Positions 25,301-36,700 of a DNA stretch of 64,000 nt are shown one piece after another (position 1 is the first letter of the stretch; the number at the start of each line of letters is the position of its first letter). Origin of the DNA: Nyssa sinensis. Lineage: Eukaryota; Streptophyta; Magnoliopsida; Cornales; Nyssaceae. The notes beneath the pieces are model-generated. The model worked only from the letters and a program-made list of their open reading frames with translations, had not been told where the DNA came from and did not search any database. Location of the stretch: positions 9,965,387 through 10,029,386 of the forward strand of contig CM018051.1 of NCBI GenBank assembly GCA_008638375.1, in the 5' to 3' direction. Both the position numbers and the translations under genes were made by a program.

Positions 25301-25425
25301 AGGTATAATTTTGGCCATTAAATAATTGAGGTTTATTTGTCGATTGTCCTTCGGCAAAGACGATTCTGACAATATTTGTCGTATATTTTTTCTTAGAGTG
25401 TTAACTCTATTTTGCAAGAGACGGG
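22358..25425 (-). pseudogene. deleted Ty1/copia gag-pol (minus strand)
   Basis: Read from right to left: decayed gag from about 25420; a CCHC knuckle (CYECHKPRHIKARC) at about 24475-24516; then, past a nested solo LTR, a coiled-coil Lys/Glu/Leu-rich gag segment at 23069-23338 (starts MAQEEEVNSNLALSYAYEEL). A short pol part follows, ending with the pre-integrase block FLVDGLKHKLLSINQLCDKF (22360-22555). Integrase, reverse transcriptase and RNase H are absent: the sequence passes directly into the truncated 3' LTR. Several frameshifts are present. The element cannot move by itself. Confidence 0.8.
23447..24472. mobile_element. nested solo LTR, 1,026 bp, with target duplication
   Basis: Starts TGTTAGGTTC and ends TTTTTCCAACA, and is flanked by the 5-base direct repeat AGGAC (23442-23446 and 24473-24477). 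Removing it rejoins the copia gag reading frame just after the CCHC knuckle (..KARCPQLKGE..), which proves the insertion. The interior has a GC-rich patch (CGGCTCGGCCCGGTTCGG, then GGCGGCGGCGGCGG at 24075-24125), unlike its surroundings. Two open frames across this patch are not genes. Confidence 0.85.
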
Positions 25426-25437
25426 ACTCCGATACCA
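25426..25437 (-). other. copia primer binding site
   Basis: The minus strand reads TGGTATCGGAGTC starting at 25437, two bases inside the LTR edge. This matches the plant initiator-tRNA primer site TGGTATCAGAGC closely and fixes the element's direction as minus. Confidence 0.85.
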
Positions 25438-25439
25438 CT

Positions 25440-26555
25440 TGTTTCCCAGATATTTACCCTAGAGAGGGTAAATAGGGTATTTAACAAATATTGACAATTT
25501 TTAGAACCTTTAAAAATGTATAATGAATATGCATAAGTATGTAAAAGAGTACAGAGAGAAAGAAAAAGTAAACACATCATTTTTTACGATGTTTGAAAAA
25601 CTTCCTACATCATTGACTTAAGCATCCCCACTTCAGTTTTTCCAATATCTTGATTTTCTTGCATGTGAAGGTCAAACCTTTACAACAAGAACTCTTCACT
25701 CTTTTCCAACAAAATATCTCATTTTGCCACACAAGGGTTAGTACACACCTGTAAATCTCACCGCAATGAGAAGTTACAAAGTTTGTTTACCAATAAGTAT
25801 TTTATTCAAGAGTAGATTTGTGAGATATATTCTCACTCTCTATAGATAGATCTAGTGTAAGCTCAGAGTATTTAACATGAGTAGAACTTTTAGATCTAGG
25901 TTTTCAATGGTCAAAGATCTAGGTTTTTAATGGTCAAATCTAAAGTCAAGAATAGAGATGTAGAAGTATAAACTTGTAAAGAAATAGCAATAAATGCTTT
26001 AGAAAACCTCTATTTATAGCCCTTAAATGAATATGGCTATTATATTTCAAAATAGAGTCATCCCCTCCCCCCTTTTTGTCTGTTCAAAATTTGAAATTTG
26101 TGTCAAATCGACGAATTCAGTCAACTAAATCATTAAACAATCAACTAGATCAACCAAGATCTGTTCAACTGAGCAGATCAACTGAATTGTCCAGAGTTTG
26201 AGGTTCAATTGTTCATGAACAACCAATCAACTAGTCTTTAAGATCAATGTACACTGTTTTTGTCTTTGAACAAAAGTTGACTGAATCCTCTTTGAGGTCG
26301 ATTGTATTAGACAGTAGGTTTAGACTGTTGTTATGAAAAAAGTCACTCAGTTGATTGGTTTTAAGAATTGATCGATTGGTTTGATCAGTGTAAAAATAAG
26401 TCTAAGAAATCAATCGATTGGTTTTTTGAATTGATTGACTGGTTTTGACAGAATGTCTTCTTAGTTATTTTTCTCAATGTACTTTAATCAAAATGTTTTG
26501 ATCTTGTGGCAAAGTGTTGTTTTAAAAATCATTTTAGGGTTTGAAAAATCATTTT
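25440..26555 (-). repeat. 5' LTR of the minus-strand copia element
   Basis: Starts TG at 25440 beside the primer site. It shares AGAGGGTAAATAGGGTATTT, the GAGTAGAACTTTTAGATCTAG word and GAACCTCTATTTATAG-type words with 21531-22357 and 1885-3040. TTTCAATGGTCAAAGATCTAGG is locally duplicated at 25895-25935. The outer end is not clear; similarity fades near 26555. Confidence 0.75.
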
Positions 26556-27145
26556 AAGCTCTAGGGTCAATGCAATGCAAGCCACTTTGTCGGTGTCACA
26601 AGGCAAGCACAATGCCTCATAATTAAGTACTTCTTATAGTTGTACCTAAATAAGAGTAATGTTACTGTAAACTCAAACTTATACGAGACAGGTGCTTGAA
26701 AACTAGAGATAAAATATCCTATTTCATATAAACTCGAGCTTATAATATCATTACCTCTTAAATAATGCAAAGTCTTGGTTGATCTTCCCAATGTTTGGCC
26801 ATAAAACAAATATAATTGGGCACCTTGGATATCGATGACGCCAAAAAAGAAAAGAAAAAACTAATGGCAAAACAATCACCTTTGGATCAGAACATTTTAA
26901 GAAGCATGACATTTATCACTTGTGAACATTTGAGACATTTTCCTTTGAAACAACCTGATTGATACATAGTTGAGAATCAATTGAAAAAGAAAAAAGCCCT
27001 CCCTCACATTACAACACGCCACGAAAAAGAAAAAAGAAAAGAAAACACACGCACTCTTGCAATATACAACAAACATAATCTCTCTTTCCTGGGTTCTCTA
27101 AGTACTAGCTTATCTTACTGAAAGCCCTTTGTCACACTTGATTAT
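26556..27145. other. gap between copia element and kinesin gene
   Basis: Contains the small MITE at 26654-26757. The remainder (A-rich, GAAAAAGAAAAAAG near 26980-27050) is presumably the kinesin 3' UTR and flank. A clear poly-A signal on the minus strand is not evident. Confidence 0.4.
26654..26757. mobile_element. short hairpin MITE, ~104 bp
   Basis: The left arm GAGTAATGTTACTGTAAACTC pairs with the right arm, whose reverse complement is GAGGTAATGATATTATAAG; both contain a TTTATA(C/T)GA.A.AGG block. The termini resemble the hairpins at 17236 and 46517. Confidence 0.55.
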
Positions 27146-27700
27146 TCAAGTCCCAAAACCATCAACTTCCTGACTTTCTCTGGTTGATTCAGAAACATCT
27201 GTTTCAGCTCCGTGAGATTTTTTTAGCTTTGCCACAAGAACCCACATATTAGCCAGTTCATTTTCAAGATAAGCTTCTCTTTGTTTGGATTCTTCTACCT
27301 TCTTTTGTAGTTCAGCCTCTCTTTGATCCTTTTCTGCTAGAGCAGCTTCATACGAAAGCTCTCTCTCCCGGCTCATGGTTAGTTCTCTCTTCATATCCAA
27401 GGGTAACCCACCTTGGTCAGGCCGTTTAATGTGACAATCTCTACGGCCATTCCGGCTAACAGCACCAGTTCTACGCTGAGGAGAATTTTTTTGTGCTGCC
27501 AGTTCGGCAGCTAGTCTCTCATTATGATTCATGAGCTTGGCAACTTCCTCTGACAATGCCTTTAACTCAACTGCAGCAGCAGAAGCTAACCCTTTGGCAT
27601 ATGAACTTTCCTCCGCCAGTTTCTGGTTCCGAAGTTCTAGCTGCTCTTTTGATTCGCTTAGTTCTGCTACTTTCTCTTTGAGTTCTTCAATCTCAGTAGC
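27146..27700 (-). CDS. kinesin terminal exon o
   Basis: One hundred and eighty-four codons plus TGA, acceptor TATAG. It starts [20 protein letters not shown] and includes [18 protein letters not shown] and the [14 protein letters not shown] block near the end, all strongly conserved in plant KIN-7. It ends ..SQEVDGFGT. In relatives the sequence often runs on after FG; a lost base at the ACTTGAAT stop could have shortened it by a few residues, but this is a guess. Confidence 0.93.
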   Translation of the reverse strand, partial: ATEIEELKEKVAELSESKEQLELRNQKLAEESSYAKGLASAAAVELKALSEEVAKLMNHNERLAAELAAQKNSPQRRTGAVSRNGRRDCHIKRPDQGGLPLDMKRELTMSRERELSYEAALAEKDQREAELQKKVEESKQREAYLENELANMWVLVAKLKKSHGAETDVSESTRESQEVDGFGT

Positions 27701-30700
27701 CTATATAAGAAAAACCAACAATATAGTGGAAATATTGCTTAAATGATAACGAGTCCACCACCGGCCATTGTAACAGCATTTTCAGATTTGCATCAGTATT
27801 TGTTTTGTCATTTAGTGAGAATAACATTAAAAGAAACACCCGAAGATGCCAAGACCGGAATCATTTCTTTTTATTAAAGTCAGTAATGTGATCAGAAAAA
27901 TTACACAAATCAAATGCAAGGAAACATGCATTCATACCTTTTGTCGAAAAACAGAGGCTTAACCTCAGATTCCCCATATCATGTCATTTGATCCACAAAA
28001 TTGATATATGATATTATTAAGATTATTTTACAAATACAAACCTCATCAAAATCTACCAGAATGTTTTTTCCATTTAACATTGTTGGGGTTGAAACACGAC
28101 TTGGGAAAACAGAGACTTGAGAAATTACAAAACGGTTTCATTTTGGCTTTCAAATGAAATAATGAAGCACGTTTTTATGAGAAAAGGGGGGGGGGGGGGG
28201 GGAGTTATATAGAAAATAACCTAGGTTTTTTTTTTTTTAATAACTAACCTGGGCTTGCAAAAGCAACCGTTCATTCATATCTTTCGATATTGTCTTTTCT
28301 TTGTCCATGCAAAGTTCTCCCTGGCTTTTTGTTTCTTTGTAGCATTGTGAATGACTGATCACTTGGCCGAAATTTCTTAACTCTTGTGAATCAGAAAGTT
28401 GTTGTTTCAAGGATGCAATTGTTTCATGCAATCCTTCACATTCACAGATCTGATGGAAAGGTAAATATTTTGTCACAGCCGGGTTCACAACCAGTAAATT
28501 CATGAAATGGCAGGAATTCTACAAAAATTGGATATAGTGGGCAGTGTACCTTTTGGTCGAGCTGCTCTTGAATTATTCGATTATCCGCTGCTTTAACCTG
28601 GAAAAAAAAGAGAGAAAAAAATGGAATATTGCTTCTCAGATAAAATGATTAGACATCATAGGATAAGCAAAAAAACAGACCAAGGGAAAATTCACTTCAT
28701 TCACTGTTTCCTTTTGTTTTATGCTTATTATTTTAGTCTGTAACATCTTTTTTAATGTGGTCTGAAAGTAAAAGAAACTTCGACCGAGATGAGTTGGATT
28801 ACTTGAATAAAGTGCACAAACGATATTGTTCCAAATCTCCAATGTGCATCAAATGGTATATAGAACATTATTATCAGAATTGGACCGGACAATGTCTCAA
28901 CAAGTGAGGTGGTTCACTGGGTCACTGACTCACTAGTTCAACTGCAGGTCAGTTGGTCAAAGTGCTTGATTAAATTTACAAGTTAATTTTAAATATGTGG
29001 AGTACGAAAAATAAATAAATGAAGCTGGGTCTTATTAAATGTTTCACCCGGTTAGAATAACTAGTATTATTAGTAGGGGTAGTGTAGTCATTTTCCCTCT
29101 ATCAGTCCTTTAAAGGGATATTTTATTAACCAGTCCTCTTGTATCATTATAAACTTACGATTGTACTAATAATAAGATTCCAAACTTGAGTGACAACATT
29201 GTAGAAATCATTAGGGAACAAAAAGGAGACCCCCTGCAGAGTCGATGATGTCATCGTCCGTATGATAACATCATGCTGACTTCAGCATCCGTGAGCAGCA
29301 AATCACAGGTACTGATCACCTCTTCATCATTTGATTTAAAATTTTTGAATCTTTTTTGAGAAAAAGGGACTGAAATAGTGATCTGTTCAATCTGAGCAAT
29401 TTTGATGCTTTTCTTGCTTCTAACCTTTCAAAGAGGTGCAATTAGGGCTAAAGAGGTTGTTTGATTCAACCATTATTTACCAAAATAATGGTTGTTTGAT
29501 TCAATTTTTTATGCAAAATGGACTGAAACAGGTTGGCAGCCTAAACTTGGACGCATCAGGTGTGTTCTACATTTGGGTGCCTTTGATTGCATTCTGGTCT
29601 CTACTAGTGCTGCACTGGTTGATATTTGAGTTTTGGTTTTGTTTTTGCCTCTTTTTCTCTTTTCCATATTGTTCTGTGGTGTCTATGATACAATGATACC
29701 CAACTCTATTTGGCTATGGCAAGTGGTGACACTGATTCTCTTCAGGTTATCAATGTAATGTTTAATGGGGATAGATATGCTTATCGGGTATATGGTATGA
29801 GGGTTTTTTATTTTATTTTTTGGACAAGGGAGAACTGTGGGGCTACATCACTGGAGTTATTAAAATCCCATCAGATACCAATTTAGAAAATTATAATGAG
29901 CTATTGTCCAATGGGAAGTTAACCATGCAAAAATTATTACTTGAATTAATAATTTTGTTAAAAAGTTCATTGCTATTCATTTGGCCAATTTTGACATGGC
30001 CGAAGAGATTTGGAAATATTCATCCAAATTGTCTATGCAGTCAACTTTGCTTTGAGGTATCAATTAGAGAATGTGATTTGGCCTGTTCAACAAGGTGATA
30101 AAAGTATACAAGAGTTCCGTTCGATTATGTTTGGGATCGGCTAATTCTCGCTGAGCCTACAGGGTGGACTACTATTAGGCCCTCATTGACTTGACTTGGT
30201 GGCAGTGGCATAGGCATGGGGCGGCATGCCATGCCTTGGTGGCATTTGGCCAAGAGTTGCCATGGGCATGGGGTGGCATGCCATGCCTTGGTGATGACTT
30301 TTTGAAGTTAAACCAAGCTGGTGGACATTGTTGGCAGTGGCATAGGCATGGGGCGGCATGACATGCCTTGTTGGCATTTGGCCTAGAGTTGGCATGGGCA
30401 TGGGGTGGCAGTGGCATAGGCATGGGACGGCTTGCCATGCCTTGGTGATGACTTTTTGAAGTTAAACCAAGCTGGTGAACATTGACAACAATAGTTGGTC
30501 CATGCCTTGGGCGACCATAGCCAAGGTAGTGCACTTGGGCGCGCATGGCCGCAGTTGGGCACGCATGAGGGCCCTTAGGCGCCTGCAGATGGGGCGGTGG
30601 CAAGTGCACTTGCGCACATGGCTGGATAGTTCAGCCTATGCAAAGGATCATGTCTGCTCCTATCAGGCGGACGATTTCTACCTTGTCATATATAAGGAGG

Positions 30701-33700
30701 GGTACTCCCAGAACTGGGCGACCATGGGCGAGCATGCCATGTGGCCATGGCCTTGGCACCTGCGGGGCAAGGCGTAGTGTTGTTGCATGCAAAGGGGTCA
30801 TGACATGGTGGTCCGACCTAACACCACCATCGGCGACGGCGGCGGCAGCAAATGGTAGCAATACTTGGTGCATGAAGACCAAGCCATGAGTTTGGCATGG
30901 CTTGGCAAATCAGTGGGTTAATGCGGTGGCTTGACTCGAGGGCATGGCATAGGTCTTCCTAGCATGCCAAAGACAAAGACCAAGGCATGAAGGTGGCATG
31001 GCTTGATACGGCACTTGGCTGGGTGCATGGCTCAGTGTGCTGTGTGGGTTCAATGGTCCAAGGCATGGTTGGGAATGGCTTGGGCGTATGGCTGGACAGA
31101 GATAACTTCTCTAGACATGAGGGAAAGGCAAGGCAGTTAAGCACGTGTGGGCACATGGTGTCGTGGCAAAGGTTGATTGGCTCTGGGCAACAGCTAGATG
31201 GCAGTTATTGTTGTCTACATGGCAATTAGGGTTTTCTACATACAGAAATGGCTGAGACAAAGACAACCTCTCTGTCAAGGTAGCGCTAGTCCGAAGGAGA
31301 CAACAAGGCTAGTAGTTATTGGTGCAAACTACTCAGCCTCTGTGGCACTTGCTAGTTGGTGCCAGTAGGACTTAGCAGTCGGGGTTGTCAACTATACAAT
31401 TAGGTGGCATTCGTTGGTTGGTCCAACACACCTAACAGTTGGGCTTGTCAACTGCACATATATCTGGCATTTGCTGGTTGGTGCCAACACACTTAGCAGT
31501 TGGCAACTGCAAATGCTTATGTGGCTTTAGTTGGTTGTTGGTAGCAAAACCCTAGCAGTTGGGGTGTCAATTGATCATTTGTATTTAAATGGGCGCAAGG
31601 TCTCAACAATGGTAGAGGCAAGTGTGCAGAGAATACACTGTGTTGCTATATGTGTGAGCCTTGTGTGCCAAACGGATCCTTGTATTCATAACTGGAGTTA
31701 GTGAATAAAGGTTAGGGGTGTTTCCCTATAAAGACTGTGGCTTCTTGTAAGAATTTCGCTATGCTAAACATTGTGCGTATTTGTGTGTAAGGGTTTGAGT
31801 GGCTGGTTGTCAAGTGACAACGCCATAACATGCAAAAATTTAATGCAGAAAATTGACCCTGTGACAACTACTAAGAAAGAAGTATTGTACATAAAGAGAG
31901 GAGCAAAGATTGGTTTAGTTTTTTTATCGTACTCAAAGATGATTTTGAAGGACAATGTGATTCCATTCTTCATCACAATCCACTTTCCTTAGTTGATTCA
32001 GTGTTTAATGGGCTCTTATCTGAAGAAGTGTGTCTCAAGGCTCTTCCCGAAAAGAATCTTCTTTCCTTTACCTACTTAGGTAGTATTGTCCATTCTTCCT
32101 AAGCCGCAGGCTAGCCCATAGAATAGGCAACGAGTTAGAGTTGATATTGTTTCTATCGTGAGAAGGGTCACCGAAAGGCACAATGTCCTAAATTAGTGAA
32201 TAAGACAGTTAGTGGATCACAACAACCACCTTCTAGAGTTATAGATCACGACACAGTAGTTGCACTACCAATGGATGAGTCATCCTCTCATCAGCAACCA
32301 CACTCTCTTTGATAACTGAGCAGTTACAGAAACTTCCATCCACTCATTAGCCTAATGCTTTTTCAATCTCTTCCCTTGCTAGTTCTTTCTCCTTAAGGCC
32401 TTCAGGTATATCGCGAGCCACTCGGGTGCTACACATCAAGTGACTAGTGAGTATTCTTTGTTTACATCTACTTTCTCCCCTCTTTCTGTCTCCATCCTTG
32501 CAAGCAATGGCACTCCTATGTCTTGGCTAGTATTGGGTCTATTACCTCTGCACAACGCTCTATTTTTATGTCTATTATATTTCTCAACTCACTTTAGATT
32601 TGATTTATGTCAGCCAATTGTTTGATTCAGGATATTTTGATTCATTTTTCCTCATTTGGTTGTGTTGTGCAGGATTCTCGTTCCAAGAAACTGACAAGAA
32701 GATGATGTAGGAAAGGAGGATTGTATATGTTGGAAGAATTGCATATTTCGAATATTACTGCCTCCTCAATTTATTTATCTTCCTTTCCTTCGAGTCATCA
32801 GTTGCCTGGTGTTTAGATAGCATTCTTGTCTTAGCCTCATTTTTAGTACTCGTTCACAATCTTTAGTTTCCACAGTAGATTGGGTTAATTGCACTGCATG
32901 ACATTTTTAATTATTCAAGATGCAAAATGGCTAAGTTTACTGCCTTGCAATTCAACAAAAGTTTCAATCTTTCTCTTGCACCTCTTGATCTTGTTCCTTT
33001 TGATGTCTGGATACCTACTCCTACTAAATGAGGGATCCAAATATTATGTTTCTTTTATTGACGACCTATACTTACTATTGTTGGGTTTATCTTATAAATT
33101 GTAATTTTTTTCTAAATTGACTATTTTCGTGCTACGACATGTACTCAATATTCTAATGTTTCCAAATGCTTTAAATGTGATTTAGATGAAGAATATTCTT
33201 TGGTGCTTTTATCAACTTATTAAACTCTGATGGGACTATTCAGCAATCCTCCTCTGCAAAAACTCTTGAGTAGAATGGTGTGGCCAAGCACAAGCATAGG
33301 TACATCACAGAGACTGCACGTTTACTTTTCTTGTCTACCAATGTTCCCAATACCTTTTGGAGGGAGGGCATTTTTATTGTGGTTCATTTAATTAATCACA
33401 TCTCTTTAATGTTACTTTTAGAGTCTTTCCTTTTGAGAGATTATATGATAAGCCTCCAGACTACTCTTTCCAAATGTTTGGTAGTACTTGCATTGTTTTA
33501 CTTCTTAGTGTTGTTCTTACAAAACTTTCTGTTCATTCAACGTGTTTTTCTTTTTATGGTCAAGGACAAAAAGTATATTATTGCTATGATCCTGTTGTTA
33601 ACAAATTTTACATTTCATAACATGTGCTTTTTAAAAAGCATATTCTTTTTTCTCTAATCCCTCTAATTCCAACACTTTGAACAAATCTAATCTCATCTAT

Positions 33701-36700
33701 CTTGAACTCCTTGATGATGTTCCTTCAAAGTCTTATGTTAGTGACGTGATCTAATATTTCTTTCGCTTTTGATCCATCTATGGTATGTCCTCTTATTATT
33801 CATATTTATACTCGCAGGAACACAATTGTTTCTTTTGCAAGTATGGATTCTTTGCTACTCTCTCTTGCTTCTCACTCAGGTTCTCATAACGTGAATTCTG
33901 CTTCTTCTTGTTATCCTAAGTGCATTTGTAAATATCTTGATAGGTTTGGATTTTCTAACTTGTATTTGTTCTAATGACTTTTATTCTTTTTAGCTTTTGC
34001 TCATGCTCTGTCTAAACTTACCTTCTATGAGGAGGTAGTTCTTGATCCCCTTTAGCAACAAGCTATAGATGAAGAGCATTCTGCATTGCATAATATGAGC
34101 ATGCGGGAATTAGTGCCACCCTCAGGTAAACGTGCAGTTAGTTGTAAGTGGGTGATGAGCCATAAAACGACACCTCCAGATCTGGACAGCAGAGTTGTCC
34201 TCCAGAGCTGCTGCCTCCATTACATAACTCCAGAGGTGCCTACAGAGCAACTGAGCTGCCTTCAGAGCAGCTACCAGCAGAGCAACCTTCAGAGCAGAGT
34301 TGCCTCCAGAGTAGCTACCAGCAGAGCTGCCTCTAGAGCACTGGCTCCAGAGCTTGATCCTCCAGAACTGTCTGCCTCCAGAGCACTGGCTCTTCCAAAG
34401 CTGACCTCCAGAGCTAGCTTCTCCAGAGCTGTCCTCCAGAGCAAAAGGGGTTCCGAACTGGGCACCGTCTTCCATAGACTTCTGACCTCAGAATAAGGAA
34501 TATATCTTGAAGTGCAAGTCTTTCATATAGGAAAGAAATCCTACCCCAATCAGGGAAGATTATCACATATCTTTTAACCTTGTCAAACAAGAAAGGAATT
34601 CTATTCAAAATAGGAAATTGCTAAAATCAATGACTCTCAACCCTATAAATAAAGGGGCCAGGTATGCTCAAAGATACATTCAATCACATATAATCACTCT
34701 CTTTCACACATATTCTTTATATTTATTTTTTATTCCCCCTTTACTGACTTGATCGTCGGAGGGTCCTCCTCTTTTTTGCAGGTCCTTGCCGAATTGTCGA
34801 ATCGACCGATGCTATTTTTTGCAGCATCAGTTTGGAGCAGTCTGTGGGAACGACAACTAACATGCTTCGCTTCCTAAATTTTTATTCCTCTCTCACTGAT
34901 ATTTTTCGAGTTCAATATATCTTCATAGATGCCATTGAATCGAACTCAATTTTTATACATCAATATTTATGTATATACGTCTACGTTGACTGGACATCAA
35001 CCATTGATCCATAATTTTTTATGGCATCTAATAGTTACACTGTGTTTTAAATTTTTTATTACTATTACCCTTTCGTGTACAAAAAGAAGCATCATGATCT
35101 AACTTTTTAATATTATTTTGGAGAAATCCCATCATGTTTTCTTCTGCAGAGTTCTGCACCTTTCCATTTTGACTCTCAGAAAGAATAGCTGGGAACGATG
35201 GAGCACACTTTCAACAAGCTTCATATAGGGAGCAATCACGATCCCAATCGTTCCAGCGAGGCTACTTCAGCTGTGTCTCCTTCGTGTGCCTTCGATTACC
35301 GTATTGTTTCTGGTTAGAACTACGGCGTGCCTCCTGCAAGTCTTTCAACTGCTTCACCTTCTATGGACACCGCTCCGTCCAGCGGAGCAACCAATCCAGT
35401 GACAACGGCTGTGATCTGGCAGGATTACTATTCTCCAAAAGAGGAATATCAGGTTTGGCTGGCCCTAGCCCTAAGCGCTTCGGGCACGGACTTGCATGGG
35501 GATTCAAAAAAAAAAAAATCAGATCTGCGCTGCAACGTTGATGAGCTTGGAGCGTCATCGGAGTGATCCCATTCACTACAGGGATGACTTCGCAGACTAA
35601 CTTATCAAGGCAACACTAGAGTTCTACACCTGAACAAGATGAAGCTCTCTCTCTTTCTAGGGCTTCATCTTCAAATTGGGGGGGGCCTGGTCCGCTGTTC
35701 AGAAGGATATCGCCACCAGCAATAGCCGCCACCCGTCCTCTGGGCTCAGTCGTGAACCATGACTTGGACATGGCGACCAACGGTGCCGCCAAAACCTTCC
35801 CGTTGCCTGACGTTATGAGGGCATTGATCCATCCGCATATCGTCAACTTCGTCCACGCCAATATCACCAAGAACAGCAGCCAGCAGTGCCGCCGCCACAG
35901 CAGCAGCAGTGGGTGGCCGTGCAGTATCAAGCGGCAGCAATGGTGATGTAGCACCAGATGACACTGCCGCTGCACTATATGCCGTATCACCACCGTCACC
36001 TCCACCGTCAATACCAAACTCAACAATATCAACAACCACAAGAACCCAACGGTCTGAATAAAACTATTTGGGTTGGCGACCTCCACAATTGGATGAACGA
36101 AGATTATCCCCATAGCTTCTTCGCTTCCTCGGGCGAGGATTACGTGCTCTGTTTTAAAGGCTGTGATGGTTGAGACCGTCAATTACTACTGCTGAATCTC
36201 TTGCTTGCCTTCTCTTCATGGATTTAACACTGATTAGTGTTCTGCTCTACATCTGGTGGAGAGAGAGAAAAGGTGTATTGAAGAAGGTTCAACAAATAAA
36301 CAACAAAGGGAGAAACAGAGGGTCTCTGAGGAGATCAAGTTCTGGATACCTCTCTGGACCCAATTACAGAAGCCTATTGTAGCTGCTTCTCCGGTCATGA
36401 CCACCGACTTGAATACACACCCGGATGGGGTATTGGACCCCAGACTCCGTATTTGAAAGAATCTCTGTTCTACAAACGAATCGAGCCTCATATAGCTAAG
36501 AATCCGCTTACTGGGTTCAGTACTGGCGACACAGATTTTCGGTTGGTGGCTCTGAACCTAAGCTCGGAACCCCAGAGACACGGGTCGAACCAGGATAGTG
36601 GTCCAGTGGCTCCAGGCTGGGAAGAAACCAGATAGTTATACAGCATCTCACATGTACAGAGCCTTCAGCAATATATTTACAAAAATGGGAAGCATCAAAC

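Larger units (their letters stand above)
30165..31865 (+). mobile_element. 1.7-kb insertion in the copia gag, unusually GC-rich
   Basis: Gag similarity stops after ..WDRLILAEP (30160) and resumes near 31870. The inserted DNA is rich in GGCATGG/CCATGCC words. Its right part has AGTGAATAAAGGTTAGGGG and a TATAAAGAC word that look like an LTR end. Probably another solo LTR or a related insertion; I could not find convincing terminal repeats or a target duplication. Confidence 0.5.
29715..34164 (+). pseudogene. decayed Ty1/copia gag-pol (plus strand)
   Basis: Gag begins at ATG 29715 ([20 protein letters not shown]) and continues in broken frames ([20 protein letters not shown]). After a 1.7-kb insertion it resumes with [20 protein letters not shown], a knuckle-like region ([14 protein letters not shown]) near 32150, and the protease/pre-integrase area. 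Integrase signs follow ([28 protein letters not shown]). It stops at the start of reverse transcriptase ([15 protein letters not shown]). Many stops and frameshifts, and no full reverse transcriptase or RNase H. It lies inside the 12.8-kb kinesin intron, antisense to the gene. Confidence 0.85.

Noticed and set aside
30175..30889. Several 70-144 codon frames on both strands rich in His, Pro, Met and Ala
   Set aside because: They arise from GGCATGG-type tandem repeats in an insertion; no start context or known domain.
34086..34608. Long overlapping frames on both strands in CCAGAGC-rich sequence
   Set aside because: Low-complexity repeat inside a gypsy LTR; both strands are open only because of composition.
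35616..36182. 188-codon minus-strand frame
   Set aside because: It lies opposite the RBP45/47-like fragment, whose plus-strand translation shows clear family similarity; the minus frame shows none.
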